Source of the DNA: JACMJL01 sp963791805
GTDB taxonomy: Bacteria > Bacillota > Clostridia > Clostridiales > Clostridiaceae
DNA length: 64,000 bases
Direction of reading: 5' to 3'
NCBI GenBank assembly: GCA_963791805.1
Contig: CAWBTU010000006.1
Coordinates: forward strand, 1,984,001-2,048,000
Below are positions 42,002 to 51,294 of the stretch, piece by piece; position 1 is the first letter of the stretch; each line of letters starts with the position of its first letter. The notes under the pieces are model-generated. The model did no database searches, was not told the origin of the DNA, and saw nothing but the letters and a program-made list of their open reading frames with translations. The position numbers and the translations under genes are program-made.

Positions 42002-42675
42002 TTATCTGCCTCCAAATTGCTTCCCTTTAAACAATTAAGAAAGTCCTCTGCAGCACGTCTAAGATATTCTTTATCAGTTTTGTTTTTAATTTTTTCAATT
42101 GGCTCAATTGCTTTAACACTTTTTATCTTTTGAAGAGCTTTTATCGAGTACTGTAAAACTTGAGGGTTTTCATCTTCTAAGGCTCTAAGCAAAACACCTT
42201 CAACTGATTTGTCCTCCATTTTTCCGAGGGCTGATATTGCAATTCGTCTTAAATTAACGCTTTTATTAACTGATGCTCTAGTGAGAATATCAATGCAAGA
42301 CTTTTCACGTAACTCCCCTAGTATCCAAATAGATGTTTCTCTTTCTTTAAAGGATAATTTAAAGTATTCATTTCGAATGTAGTTTACAAACTCTATTTTA
42401 TTTTCTTCAGTTATGGATTTTAAAAGCTGAATTTTATCATCTTTTCCAGCATTAGAAAAAGTAGCTAAAAGCTCCTGTGGAGTATTAGATTTTGTTAATA
42501 ATCTATACTTTATTTTTCCGTTAATTATTTGATTTTGTACAGTCTCTTTATCAATGTTTCTTATTAAACTAATAGCCTCTATTGTTTTGCCTTCTAAAAA
42601 CAAAAAATAAGAAATTTCATCAGAAGTATTACTAGCTACATTAGTCCAATCAATTGATAATAATCCTTTTTTCAT
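41998..42675 (-). CDS. HEAT-repeat protein
   Basis: A 225-aa helical protein. Residues about 105-215 contain three HEAT-like repeats: ERETSIWILGELREKSCIDIL, RRIAISALGKMEDKSVEGVLLRALEDENPQVLQYSIKAL (in parts) and IEKIKNKTDKEYLRRAAEDFL. Such repeats make protein-binding scaffolds, and some bacterial relatives are phycocyanobilin lyase-like. No partner can be named. The ATG at 42675 has GTGGGTGAT upstream. The start lies 5 nt from the stop of the PdxR-type gene, so this is one operon. Confidence 0.75.
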   Translation of the reverse strand: MKKGLLSIDWTNVASNTSDEISYFLFLEGKTIEAISLIRNIDKETVQNQIINGKIKYRLLTKSNTPQELLATFSNAGKDDKIQLLKSITEENKIEFVNYIRNEYFKLSFKERETSIWILGELREKSCIDILTRASVNKSVNLRRIAISALGKMEDKSVEGVLLRALEDENPQVLQYSIKALQKIKSVKAIEPIEKIKNKTDKEYLRRAAEDFLNCLKGSNLEADK

Positions 42676-42679
42676 ATTA

Positions 42680-44101
42680 TCACCCACGCATATGTTTAAT
42701 AAGAATTTCGTTTATTTTATTTAGTCCTTTTTCAAAAGTTTCTACTGAAGTTTGAGAAAAGCTTATCCTAAAAAATTTCTGTCCATCAGCAGGATTTTTA
42801 TAAAAGATAACCCCTGGAGTAATTAATACCTTCTGATTCAAACATTCAAAAAACAGCTGTTTACAGTCTAAATCAATTTCATCTTTTATTTTTAAATAAA
42901 GATTTAGTCCTCCATCTGGCTCATAGAATTCTAACACCTGAGCATAGGATTCTCTTAATATATTTACTAGATTTTTATAACGATCTGAATAAATATTATT
43001 TATATTTTTAATATGCTCTCTCCAATAGCCTTTTCTAATATATAGTTCTAAGGACCTTTGCATAAGACTTGAAGTGGATATATCTGTATTTATCTTAGAG
43101 TTTTGAATTACTTCTTTAAACTGGCCTGGTGCTATCAAATAACCTATTCTTATACCCGGCAGAAATATTTTAGAAAAACTCTTTATATAAATTACCCTAT
43201 CATTTACATCTAAGCTTTTAAAGCTTTTATACTGGATTTTCTCATTATATATTAATTCTGATAGATAATCATCTTCTACTATATAAAAATCATATTTCTC
43301 AGCTAGCTCAAGAATTCGTAATTTTTTTTCTACACTACATGTTATTGTAGACGGATTTTGAAAAAAACTCATGGTGTAAAATAATTTTATTTTGTTTTTT
43401 TTCAAAATTCTTTCAAACTCTTTTAAGTTGACTCCATCAGTTTCCATAGACGCTTCAAAAATATTTACCCTTCTCCATTTAAAAACTGTAAGGGCACCGC
43501 TATAGGTTGGTTTTTCAACTATAACACTGTCGTTTACATTTAATAATGCTTTGGAAATAATATCTATTCCCTGCTGAGCACCTGATACTATAAGTATTGA
43601 ATCAAAATCAATTGTATCTTTCCAAAAAAAGCTATTTATTGTTGATCGTAGACCTTCATACCCTAGTGGGTCCTGATATATCAGAGCTTCAGATCCATCT
43701 CGGTCCAATACCTCATTTAAAACGCTTTTAAATGTAGAAACAGGGAAAAACTCACTACTAGCTGTTTCCCCTGCAAAATCAATATAGCTCTTTAATTGCT
43801 CATTAGAAAGCTTTTTCAGAATCTCTGAATACTCTCTATTAAAACTTTTTATATTTTCTTTCTTTTTAGCGTAAGTTCCACTTCCTATTTTTTGAACTGC
43901 AAAGCCTTCATTTTCAAGACGTTTATAGGCATTTACTATAGTAACATTGTTAACTTTAATAAACTTTGAGAACTCTCTTATGGCCGGAAGCTTTTCACCG
44001 TCCTCTATCTGACTTTCATCTATTAGCTTTTTAATATGCCGCACTATTTGAAGGTATTTAGGAGTTTCATCATCTTTAAAGCTCAAATTATATCTTTCCA
44101 T
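42680..44101 (-). CDS. PdxR/MocR family regulator (GntR HTH plus aminotransferase domain)
   Basis: A 473-aa fusion. The N-terminal GntR winged helix (residues 10-80, ILxYxQxVRHIKKL-like start and KLPAIREFSKFIKVNNVTIVNAYKRLE in two blocks) binds DNA. The fold-type I aminotransferase domain (about 110-470) has the PLP region YIKSFSKIFLPGIRIGYL, with the Schiff-base lysine as the KIF lysine. These proteins usually sense PLP or an amino acid and act on a neighbouring gene; pdxST is not next door here. GGGGATTTT precedes the ATG. Ligand and target are unknown. Confidence 0.88.
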   Translation of the reverse strand: MERYNLSFKDDETPKYLQIVRHIKKLIDESQIEDGEKLPAIREFSKFIKVNNVTIVNAYKRLENEGFAVQKIGSGTYAKKKENIKSFNREYSEILKKLSNEQLKSYIDFAGETASSEFFPVSTFKSVLNEVLDRDGSEALIYQDPLGYEGLRSTINSFFWKDTIDFDSILIVSGAQQGIDIISKALLNVNDSVIVEKPTYSGALTVFKWRRVNIFEASMETDGVNLKEFERILKKNKIKLFYTMSFFQNPSTITCSVEKKLRILELAEKYDFYIVEDDYLSELIYNEKIQYKSFKSLDVNDRVIYIKSFSKIFLPGIRIGYLIAPGQFKEVIQNSKINTDISTSSLMQRSLELYIRKGYWREHIKNINNIYSDRYKNLVNILRESYAQVLEFYEPDGGLNLYLKIKDEIDLDCKQLFFECLNQKVLITPGVIFYKNPADGQKFFRISFSQTSVETFEKGLNKINEILIKHMRG

Positions 44102-44115
44102 AAAATCCCCTAACT

Positions 44116-45012
44116 TTAAATGAAATAAACATTTTCTTTAAAAAGTAATATATCATCGTCAGTTTTAAAATCTCTACTACCTTTTTTTATTATTTTCTTT
44201 TCCCAAAGTTTATCTAATATTTCTTCAAGCTCAAGATTAAAGCTTTCAAAATGCAAATTGTTCTTAATATCTTCAGAGCTTAAAAGTTCATCAGTTTCGC
44301 TTAAATAATTCATGAGTAGTCCTGTCATATTCTTTATATTGTCATCTATAGAATCTTCCATAAATTTTATGCTATCTTCGATGACTTTTCTAATATCTGG
44401 TTTGTAAATAAACAATTCATTTACTAGGGAATTAAACTTGTCATCTAAATTCATAGCCATTGTCATTGCATCCTTACTAATCATATAGCCAGAAAAGTTC
44501 ACATATAGCTTTGCAAACTCTTCTACGCATCTAACCGTAGCACTATATGCTGTGTATAGTCCATCATTGTGTACATATTTCTTACAGACTCCTAATCTTT
44601 TAAGAACATTACCTAGATACACCATAGTCCATTTGTCTCTATCTGAATCTGGATAATACCTTCCATTATCATAGGTTGAAGTAATCTCTCTATCTTTTGA
44701 AAATACAAGTCTAGAGGAAGCAAAAATTCTATGTATAAAGCCTCCTTTTAAATCTTCGCTATACAATTGAATAAATTTTTCTTTACTAAGAAGTTTAATG
44801 TGCACATCGATATTTTTTTCTTCTGTATATATATTCTTAATTTCTGACATAGTTTTATCTATGACAACAAACAAATCAATATCCGATTCCTCCCAAAGAT
44901 CTCCTGTTACCATGCTTCCAAAAACCATAACTGCTAGAACTTCCCCATTGTTTTTAAGTTTTTCTACAATACTATTGAATGATTTTTGATATAAAGCAAT
45001 GCTTTCCTTCAT
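44116..45012 (-). CDS. Nucleotidyltransferase domain protein (MNT-like)
   Basis: A 298-aa protein. The N-terminal DNA polymerase beta-type nucleotidyltransferase domain has VFGSMVTGDLWEESDIDLFVV (residues about 33-53 in this frame), with the GS and DxD metal ligands. A helical C-terminal part follows (HEPN-like appearance, about 140-250). ATG at 45012 gives MKESIALYQKSF and has GGGGTT upstream. It may be an aminoglycoside nucleotidyltransferase-like, antitoxin-like (MNT/HEPN) or housekeeping enzyme; sequence alone cannot decide. It lies between hflX and the PdxR-type gene. Confidence 0.75.
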   Translation of the reverse strand: MKESIALYQKSFNSIVEKLKNNGEVLAVMVFGSMVTGDLWEESDIDLFVVIDKTMSEIKNIYTEEKNIDVHIKLLSKEKFIQLYSEDLKGGFIHRIFASSRLVFSKDREITSTYDNGRYYPDSDRDKWTMVYLGNVLKRLGVCKKYVHNDGLYTAYSATVRCVEEFAKLYVNFSGYMISKDAMTMAMNLDDKFNSLVNELFIYKPDIRKVIEDSIKFMEDSIDDNIKNMTGLLMNYLSETDELLSSEDIKNNLHFESFNLELEEILDKLWEKKIIKKGSRDFKTDDDILLFKENVYFI

Positions 45013-45038
45013 AACCCCAACCCCTTTTTTAGAATTTT

Positions 45039-46853
45039 TTATGAACTTATTTGATATTTTTTGCATTTATTAAATACTTCTTCGTTTACAAATGCAACTA
45101 TATATGTACCATCTTCTTTAAATTCTTCTGATTCAATGTTAGCACTTCTATGGAGAAATGCCACTATTGATTGTTCATCATATGGTATTAAGTATTCTAT
45201 CTTTTTCATATTGTAAGGTATCTCAGTTGTTATGCTTTTCAAAAGTTCATCAAGATTAATCTGTTTTTTTGCTGATACCTCAATAATATTCATTTTTTCA
45301 TAAGTTGCTTTTATTAAATCTATTTGTTCTTTAGTGGCCAAATCAATTTTATTTAATAGTAAAATTGTTGGCTTATCAAAAGCTTTTAATTCACTAAGCA
45401 CAGTATTTACTGCTTCAATTTGTTCTATAGCATCACTTGAAGCTACATCAACCACATGCACAAGTAAATCAGAATAAATAACTTCTTCCAGTGTTGATTT
45501 AAAGGACTCAACTAATTCATGTGGAAGCTTTTTTATAAACCCTACAGTATCAGTTAGCGTAGCTAACCTATTATCTGGTAGCATTATAGCTCTTGTAGTT
45601 ACATCTAATGTAGCAAATAGCATATCTGCCTCAAAAACATTTTCCTTAATAACATTTTCCTTAGGCATTGCAATACTACAAAGAACGTTTCTTAATGTTG
45701 ATTTTCCAGCATTAGTATAACCTACTAAAGAAATTTTAGGGATATCTCCCTTATTTCTTTTTTCCCTTTGCACTTCCCTAGTTTTCTTTATATGTTCTAG
45801 TTCTTTATTTAAATCGTACATTCTTTCTCGAATACGTCTTCTGTCTATTTCAAGCTTTTTTTCACCTGGTCCCTTTGTTCCAATTCCGCCACCTGTCCTT
45901 GAAAGTACAGTACCTAAACCTGATAATCTAGGCATTCTATATTTCAATTGAGCAGCTTCAACTTGAAGTTTAGCCTCTTTACTTTTAGCTCTTGACGCAA
46001 AAATTTCAAGAATAAGGGTGGTTCTGTCTATTACTTTAACACTTGTTAAATCTTCTAAATTTCTAACTTGAGATCCAGATAGTTCATCGTCAAAAATAAT
46101 TAGATTTGCCTTTAATTCCTGTCTTAGAAGTGCCAATTCTTGTACTTTACCAATGCCAATGTAATGGGCTGTATCAACTTTACTTCTTTTTTGAAATATT
46201 CTATCAGCAACTACAACGTTACAAGCCTTAGCCAATTCATACAGTTCATGTAAACTTTCCTCACTCTCTATTCCAACTAATATTGCTCTCTCAGTTGTGT
46301 CCTCATGAACCTCTCCATTATTCAGGAATTCCTCAATGTACTTAATCTTATCTAATAAGTCATAATTCTCAGCTTCTTCTATTGATAATGGTCCTATGCA
46401 TTCTCCATTAAGCACATTATCCTCAATACTGCAAAAGCCTATTGTTGTTTCAACTGCAGCATCATTTTTCACCCCTATTGCTGCAATACAATCTAATCTT
46501 AATTTTATAAGCGCGCTCATATCAATAGCTGAAAGCATAGAATAACCATTTGGATGAGTATGTATTATTCTAACACCGCTTAGTTTCTTTTCTTTTATAT
46601 CCATATCTTGCATCTCTACACTTGTACTATCACCTATAGTTACACTTATCACTTGACCTTTTCTATCAATTGCAACACTTATCTCTCTATTTATTTGTAA
46701 TGTAACTTCGTTTAATATTGTAACTAATTCTTCTGTATAAAGACTATACTTTGGTATTTTTAATTTATATATTCTATCAAGACTATCTAGAACTGAGTTT
46801 TTTACACCATCGGTATTACCGAAAATCAAACCAATCATCTCCATAATTCTCAT
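45039..46853 (-). CDS. hflX: GTPase HflX
   Basis: A 604-aa GTPase that splits stalled or stress-damaged ribosomes. An N-terminal extension (about 1-190) precedes the HflX domain (AILVGIE..., RIGKVQELALLRQELKANLIIFD in parts) with the glycine-rich linker GLGTVLSRTGGGIGTKGPGE. The G domain has P-loop GYTNAGKST, FATLD, DTVGFI and NKID. A longer N-terminus than Escherichia coli HflX is usual for clostridia. The start is uncertain: 46853 or 46844 are both possible, and no strong ribosome binding site is seen. Confidence 0.9.
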   Translation of the reverse strand: MRIMEMIGLIFGNTDGVKNSVLDSLDRIYKLKIPKYSLYTEELVTILNEVTLQINREISVAIDRKGQVISVTIGDSTSVEMQDMDIKEKKLSGVRIIHTHPNGYSMLSAIDMSALIKLRLDCIAAIGVKNDAAVETTIGFCSIEDNVLNGECIGPLSIEEAENYDLLDKIKYIEEFLNNGEVHEDTTERAILVGIESEESLHELYELAKACNVVVADRIFQKRSKVDTAHYIGIGKVQELALLRQELKANLIIFDDELSGSQVRNLEDLTSVKVIDRTTLILEIFASRAKSKEAKLQVEAAQLKYRMPRLSGLGTVLSRTGGGIGTKGPGEKKLEIDRRRIRERMYDLNKELEHIKKTREVQREKRNKGDIPKISLVGYTNAGKSTLRNVLCSIAMPKENVIKENVFEADMLFATLDVTTRAIMLPDNRLATLTDTVGFIKKLPHELVESFKSTLEEVIYSDLLVHVVDVASSDAIEQIEAVNTVLSELKAFDKPTILLLNKIDLATKEQIDLIKATYEKMNIIEVSAKKQINLDELLKSITTEIPYNMKKIEYLIPYDEQSIVAFLHRSANIESEEFKEDGTYIVAFVNEEVFNKCKKYQISS

Positions 46854-46864
46854 AATTATTTTAC

Positions 46865-46893
46865 TTGACAACTTTCATATAATTCTATACTAT
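46865..46893 (+). promoter_or_regulatory. Promoter of hpt
   Basis: TTGACA (46865-46870) and TACTAT (46888-46893), 17 bp apart, 44 nt before the hpt ATG. Confidence 0.75.
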
Positions 46894-46936
46894 AATGTCA
46901 TTCTTGTAAATATATATAGCTTTAGGGGGCAAGACC

Positions 46937-47461
46937 ATGGAAAATAAAAAGAGAAATGTATTAATCTCAGAAGCACAAATAAAAGAAAAAACCACAGAGC
47001 TAGGCAAAATAATTTCTAAAGATTATGAAACTAAAAAATTATACATTTTATCTTTATTAAGAGGAAGCTTTATTTTTACTGCAGACCTAGCAAGATGCAT
47101 TACTGTACCAACAAAAATAGGTTTTATGACTACTTCCAGCTATGGGGATAAAGAAGAATCTTCAGGCAAAGTTAATATTCTTTATGATATTCCTGACGAT
47201 ATTAAAGGCTATGATGTATTAATTGTTGATGATATTGTTGATAGTGGCGTCACTATGAGTTTTGTTAAAAATCATGTTAAAGGCTTAGACGCAAATAGTG
47301 TAAAATGTTGCGTTTTGTTAGATAAGCCTGATAGACGAAAAGTTGATATAACTCCAGACTATTTTTGTTTTCAGATTCCAGATTTGTTTGTAGTTGGGTA
47401 CGGTCTAAATTATGGTGATTACTTTAGAAACATTCCATACATATTTAATTGGGAAGAATGA
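46937..47461 (+). CDS. hpt: Hypoxanthine phosphoribosyltransferase
   Basis: A 174-aa type I phosphoribosyltransferase that salvages hypoxanthine/guanine with PRPP to IMP/GMP. The PRPP loop VLIVDDIVDSGVTMSF (about residues 94-109) and SLLRGSFIFTADLAR, TTSSYGDKEESSGKV are family features. AGGGGGCAAGACC precedes the ATG. It is a single gene with its own promoter and terminator, divergent from hflX. Confidence 0.94.
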   Translation: MENKKRNVLISEAQIKEKTTELGKIISKDYETKKLYILSLLRGSFIFTADLARCITVPTKIGFMTTSSYGDKEESSGKVNILYDIPDDIKGYDVLIVDDIVDSGVTMSFVKNHVKGLDANSVKCCVLLDKPDRRKVDITPDYFCFQIPDLFVVGYGLNYGDYFRNIPYIFNWEE

Positions 47462-47530
47462 CTATATAAATTAAAGCGTAAATATTCAGAATAAATCCTA
47501 TCTATGTTGATATTTATTCTATGAGTTATA

Positions 47531-47562
47531 AAAAATCCTCACTTACTGAGGATTTTTTTTGT
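47531..47562. terminator. Bidirectional terminator between hpt and yunB
   Basis: AAAAATCCTCA CTTAC TGAGGATTTTTTTT, a strong stem with T-runs on both strands, overlapping the end of yunB. Confidence 0.85.
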
Positions 47563-48208
47563 TTTTGTCATTATTGAGTTTAAAACCAGCACTATCTAGA
47601 TCTAATTGAACTGATGTATTAGGTATTTTCCCTACTATAATAGTTTCAGAAATTGGCACCTCATTAACCACACTAACTTCGTTACTTTTCATAGGTAGTA
47701 TTATTCTCATATTTGTTTTAAATGATACGTAAATTTTATGCCTTGTTTGATTAATTCCAGCACTTTCAAATGCTGATATGTATTTTGTTTCGATATTTCC
47801 AACAGGTTCCATTTTAACCTTAAAGGTTGGACCTAAATTTGCTAAAAGATTATTTTTAAATATGTATCCGAAAGGAATGCTAACTCCATACTCTCCAAAT
47901 TTTCGTAGTTTATTTTGTGAATTAATAGAAACATCACAAGCTATTTTATTCATTTTTAAAGTATCCGCCTGAAGCAATACTATATTACCTTGATCATCTT
48001 TATCTACATGTATTATCTCATGATAATTAAATTGTGTTGAATACTCATCTATTATCTCTTTATTTATTATTTCAATGCTTCTTGCTCTAATCTCTGCATC
48101 AGCCACTGCCATAACTGTAGGAGTTATCGCATTATCCAGCCTGTAGATTATAAAATTTAAACTTAATATTATAACAAGAATAAATACTAAAATTTTAGCT
48201 TTTAACAT
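47543..48208 (-). CDS. yunB: Sporulation protein YunB
   Basis: A 221-aa membrane-anchored protein required for sporulation in Bacillus, where it is a mother-cell-expressed gene. A hydrophobic segment covers residues 5-20. The YunB pattern includes ITPTVMAVADAEIRARSIEIIN, NKIACDVS, FGVSIPFGYI-like YGVSIPFGYIFKN and VSVVNEVPISETIIVGKIP. The molecular function is unknown. ATG at 48208 follows AGAAGGGATT. It is divergent to the PBP gene. Confidence 0.88.
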   Translation of the reverse strand: MLKAKILVFILVIILSLNFIIYRLDNAITPTVMAVADAEIRARSIEIINKEIIDEYSTQFNYHEIIHVDKDDQGNIVLLQADTLKMNKIACDVSINSQNKLRKFGEYGVSIPFGYIFKNNLLANLGPTFKVKMEPVGNIETKYISAFESAGINQTRHKIYVSFKTNMRIILPMKSNEVSVVNEVPISETIIVGKIPNTSVQLDLDSAGFKLNNDKNKKNPQ

Positions 48209-48359
48209 AATTCTAATCCCTTCTGTCAATAGGTGTATTTAATTATATGCTTAAAAATTTCAAACATGAAAAGAACGAATCACGAATAAACATTTTATTA
48301 ACATATAATATTATGATATAATGTTATATGTTGCATATTTTTTAAAAGGAGGACAGCTA

Positions 48360-50876
48360 ATGAAACAGACCAAAAAAGCTAAAAAGGTAGTTGGAAAAGG
48401 TAGGAAAATATTTAGGATATTTTTAATAACCTTATTGTGTCTTGTTTTTCTTGGGATTGTTGTTGTTTCAGGTATGGTTCTTGCAATAGTAAAAGACGCA
48501 CCAGCTTTAAATATAAACCAAATTTTGGATTTAAAAGAAACTTCAATAATATATGATGACCAAGGTAATACTATGGATGATTTAATAGTAACAGATAAAA
48601 GTAACCAAATAGTTAAAAGAACAGTGGTAACCTTAAACAATACTTCGCCTAATCTTAGAAAAGCTTTTGTTTCTATAGAAGATGAACGTTTTTACAAACA
48701 TAAAGGTGTAGACTACAGAGGAGTTACAAGAGCAGTTTTAGTTGATATTCAAAATAAAATTTTTCATAAAAATAAAAGCATTCAGGGTGCTTCAACTATT
48801 ACTCAGCAGTTAATTAAGAACAGATTATTTTTGAACGATTCATTAAACAATCGACTTGACTATAAAAGAAAAATCCAAGAAGCATACCTTGCATTAGAAC
48901 TTGAAAAACGATTATCCAAGGATGAAATTTTAGAAGCGTATATGAACACTATTTTCTTAGGAGGAACTGCCAATGGAGTAGAAGCTGCTTCAAACCAGTA
49001 CTTTAACAAATCATCAAAGGATTTAACACTAATAGAAAGTGCTTTTATAGCAGGAGTTGCACAAAGCCCTACATATTTTTATCCTTTTACTACTAGTGCA
49101 AGACTAGACCATTCTATTTATTTGAACAAAACTAAACTAGTGTTATCCAAAATGTACGAAACGAAATCAATTTCAAAGCAAGAATATGATCAAGCTATTA
49201 GCGAGTTGAATACTAAAGGTGATATTACTTTTAATAGACCAACAACTAACTCGGATAAATATACCTATGAATGGTTTTCACGACCAACAGTTGATCAAAT
49301 AAAAAAGGATTTAGTAGCTCAATATGGTTATAGTCAAACACAAGTTACTAATTTGCTAATGAGTGGTGGTCTAAAAATATATACTACCATGAATAAAGCT
49401 CTTCAAGACAAAGCTCAAAATATAATGAATACTGATGAAATTTTTAACAAAGTAGCTAATGAGAGTAGCAAACCTTTACAAGCCTCAGCAGTAATTATGG
49501 ATTATCACACCGCACAAGTGAAAGTTATAATTGGTGGAAGAAACGAAAAAGACCAACCACCTATTGGATATAATAGAGCGGCTGATGTTACAAATTTCCA
49601 CAGAGCAACCGGATCTAGTATTAAGCCTCTTACAGTATACTCTGCAGCAATAGATTCTAAAATGGCAACACCTTCTACTTTAATTGAAGATACAAAGTTA
49701 TCGCCAGCTCTTGTAGCTCAATATGGTTTTGACCCTAATGATGATGATTTTAAACAATTAGGTTCTATGACTATTAGGCAAGCTATTGCACAGTCCAGAA
49801 ACTTAGTAGCAGTTAAACTAGAGGATAAAATTGGACTTAACGTAGGCTATGCTTATGCTGACAAATTCGGTATAAAACTTTATGATGGTAAAAAAGATGG
49901 TTTGAAACACCGTGATGGCACATATTATTCCGATAAAGGTATGGCTGCCTTAGCACTTGGACAATTAGACTATGGCACTAACCCATTAGCAATGGCTGCT
50001 GCCTATGGAGTTTTTGGAAGCTCTGGAATGTATGCCACTCCAAGATTGTATACTAAAGTAGTAGACAAAACTGGTAAAACTTTACTAGAGACAAAATATA
50101 CTGCTAGAAAAGCTATCGAACCACAAACCGCTTATATTATGTGGGATTTATTAAAAGGACCTATTCATGATGAAAACGGAACTGGAAGAAATGCTAATTT
50201 GGGAGATATGCCTGCTGGAGGTAAAACAGGAACCGCAACTAATGGCTTAGATTTATGGTTTTGCGGATTGACACCTTACTATTCAGCTGCAGTTTGGATT
50301 GGTAATGATGATTATAAGCCTTTTAAAAATTTATATAGCAGTGATGCTGCTTCCATATGGAAAGAACTTATGAAAGAAGCTAATGCTAATCTTATAGTTA
50401 AAGATATTCCACCTCCAGCAGGATTAGAAAGTGTTAAAATCTGCAAAGCCTCAGGTAAGCGAGCTACAGATTTGTGCTCCCAGGATTCACTGCATGGAAA
50501 TAATACATACACTGATGTGTTTATTCCTGGTCAAGCTCCTACAGAAACTTGCGATGAGCATGTACAAGTTAAAATTGACAAAGTAACTAATAAGCTGGCA
50601 TCTGATACTACTCCAGCAGATCAAATAATACTAAAAGTATTTTTGAAAGCTGATATACCTAAAGAATCAGATGATACTAAACCAGCAGCACTACCAGTTA
50701 ATCAAAATAATAATAACAACACTGATAGTAATTCAAATACAAGTAATGCTCCAACAACTAATACAGGAAATACAGAAACAACTAATACAGACCCTACTAT
50801 ACCTAAAATAACCTTACCAAAAATTAATTTACCAAAGATTACAATTCCAACTGTAAATATACCAGCAAGCAATTAA
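48360..50876 (+). CDS. pbpA: Class A penicillin-binding protein (PBP1A family)
   Basis: An 838-aa bifunctional peptidoglycan synthase. An N-terminal membrane anchor (about 17-42) precedes a GT51 glycosyltransferase domain (about 90-260; FVSIEDERFYKHKGVDYRG, QGASTITQQLIKN). The transpeptidase domain (about 370-660) has ATGSSIKP (SxxK, active-site Ser), SRN and KTGT (GGKTGTATNG). The C-terminal tail (from about 735) is an Asn/Thr/Pro-rich disordered region. ATG at 48360 follows AAAAGGAGGACAGCTA. A terminator follows at 50887. Cell-wall synthesis in growth or sporulation is likely. Confidence 0.93.
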   Translation: MKQTKKAKKVVGKGRKIFRIFLITLLCLVFLGIVVVSGMVLAIVKDAPALNINQILDLKETSIIYDDQGNTMDDLIVTDKSNQIVKRTVVTLNNTSPNLRKAFVSIEDERFYKHKGVDYRGVTRAVLVDIQNKIFHKNKSIQGASTITQQLIKNRLFLNDSLNNRLDYKRKIQEAYLALELEKRLSKDEILEAYMNTIFLGGTANGVEAASNQYFNKSSKDLTLIESAFIAGVAQSPTYFYPFTTSARLDHSIYLNKTKLVLSKMYETKSISKQEYDQAISELNTKGDITFNRPTTNSDKYTYEWFSRPTVDQIKKDLVAQYGYSQTQVTNLLMSGGLKIYTTMNKALQDKAQNIMNTDEIFNKVANESSKPLQASAVIMDYHTAQVKVIIGGRNEKDQPPIGYNRAADVTNFHRATGSSIKPLTVYSAAIDSKMATPSTLIEDTKLSPALVAQYGFDPNDDDFKQLGSMTIRQAIAQSRNLVAVKLEDKIGLNVGYAYADKFGIKLYDGKKDGLKHRDGTYYSDKGMAALALGQLDYGTNPLAMAAAYGVFGSSGMYATPRLYTKVVDKTGKTLLETKYTARKAIEPQTAYIMWDLLKGPIHDENGTGRNANLGDMPAGGKTGTATNGLDLWFCGLTPYYSAAVWIGNDDYKPFKNLYSSDAASIWKELMKEANANLIVKDIPPPAGLESVKICKASGKRATDLCSQDSLHGNNTYTDVFIPGQAPTETCDEHVQVKIDKVTNKLASDTTPADQIILKVFLKADIPKESDDTKPAALPVNQNNNNNTDSNSNTSNAPTTNTGNTETTNTDPTIPKITLPKINLPKITIPTVNIPASN

Positions 50877-50886
50877 TTTAATTTAG

Positions 50887-50917
50887 GGAAATGCAAATCA
50901 ATGCATTTCCTTTTTTT
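50887..50917 (+). terminator. Terminator of the PBP gene
   Basis: GGAAATGCA and TGCATTTCC form a 9-bp stem, followed by seven T. It also lies at the 3' end of spoVAE on the other strand. Confidence 0.88.
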
Positions 50918-51275
50918 AACCTTTTGTTTTCGGTTTAAAAATTAAAGCCATAATATAACCAAATATGATAGCAGCAGAGATTCCACCTGCCGCACCTTTT
51001 ATTCCGCCTGTAAACACTCCAATAAAGCCCTTATCATCTATTTCTTTAATTGTACTCTTCACTAAGGAATTCCCAAATCCGGGAAGAGGTATCGTAGCCC
51101 CAGCACTACCATACTTTATAACATAATCATAGATGTTTATTGCACCTAATAAAACCCCAATTGTAACAAAGCTGACTAGTATTCTAGCAGGTGTTAATTT
51201 TGTTTTATCCATTAATATTTGTGCAATAGTACAGATAGTGCCACCTATAATAAATGCCATGAAATAGTCCTTCAC
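50916..51275 (-). CDS. spoVAE: Stage V sporulation protein AE
   Basis: A 119-aa membrane protein, one of the SpoVA channel proteins that bring dipicolinate into the spore. Four hydrophobic segments and the paralogous pattern shared with SpoVAC (FIIGGTICTIAQILMD, GAGATIPLPGFGNSLV) identify it. It starts at GTG (51275) after GGAGGGG. It is the third gene of the spoVAC-spoVAD-spoVAE unit. Confidence 0.9.
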   Translation of the reverse strand: MKDYFMAFIIGGTICTIAQILMDKTKLTPARILVSFVTIGVLLGAINIYDYVIKYGSAGATIPLPGFGNSLVKSTIKEIDDKGFIGVFTGGIKGAAGGISAAIIFGYIMALIFKPKTKG

Positions 51276-51294
51276 ACAATCCCCTCCAAATTAA

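Noticed and set aside
44116..45012. MNT/HEPN toxin-antitoxin pair
   Set aside because: Only one gene is present and it carries both a nucleotidyltransferase and a helical part; no separate HEPN toxin gene is adjacent.
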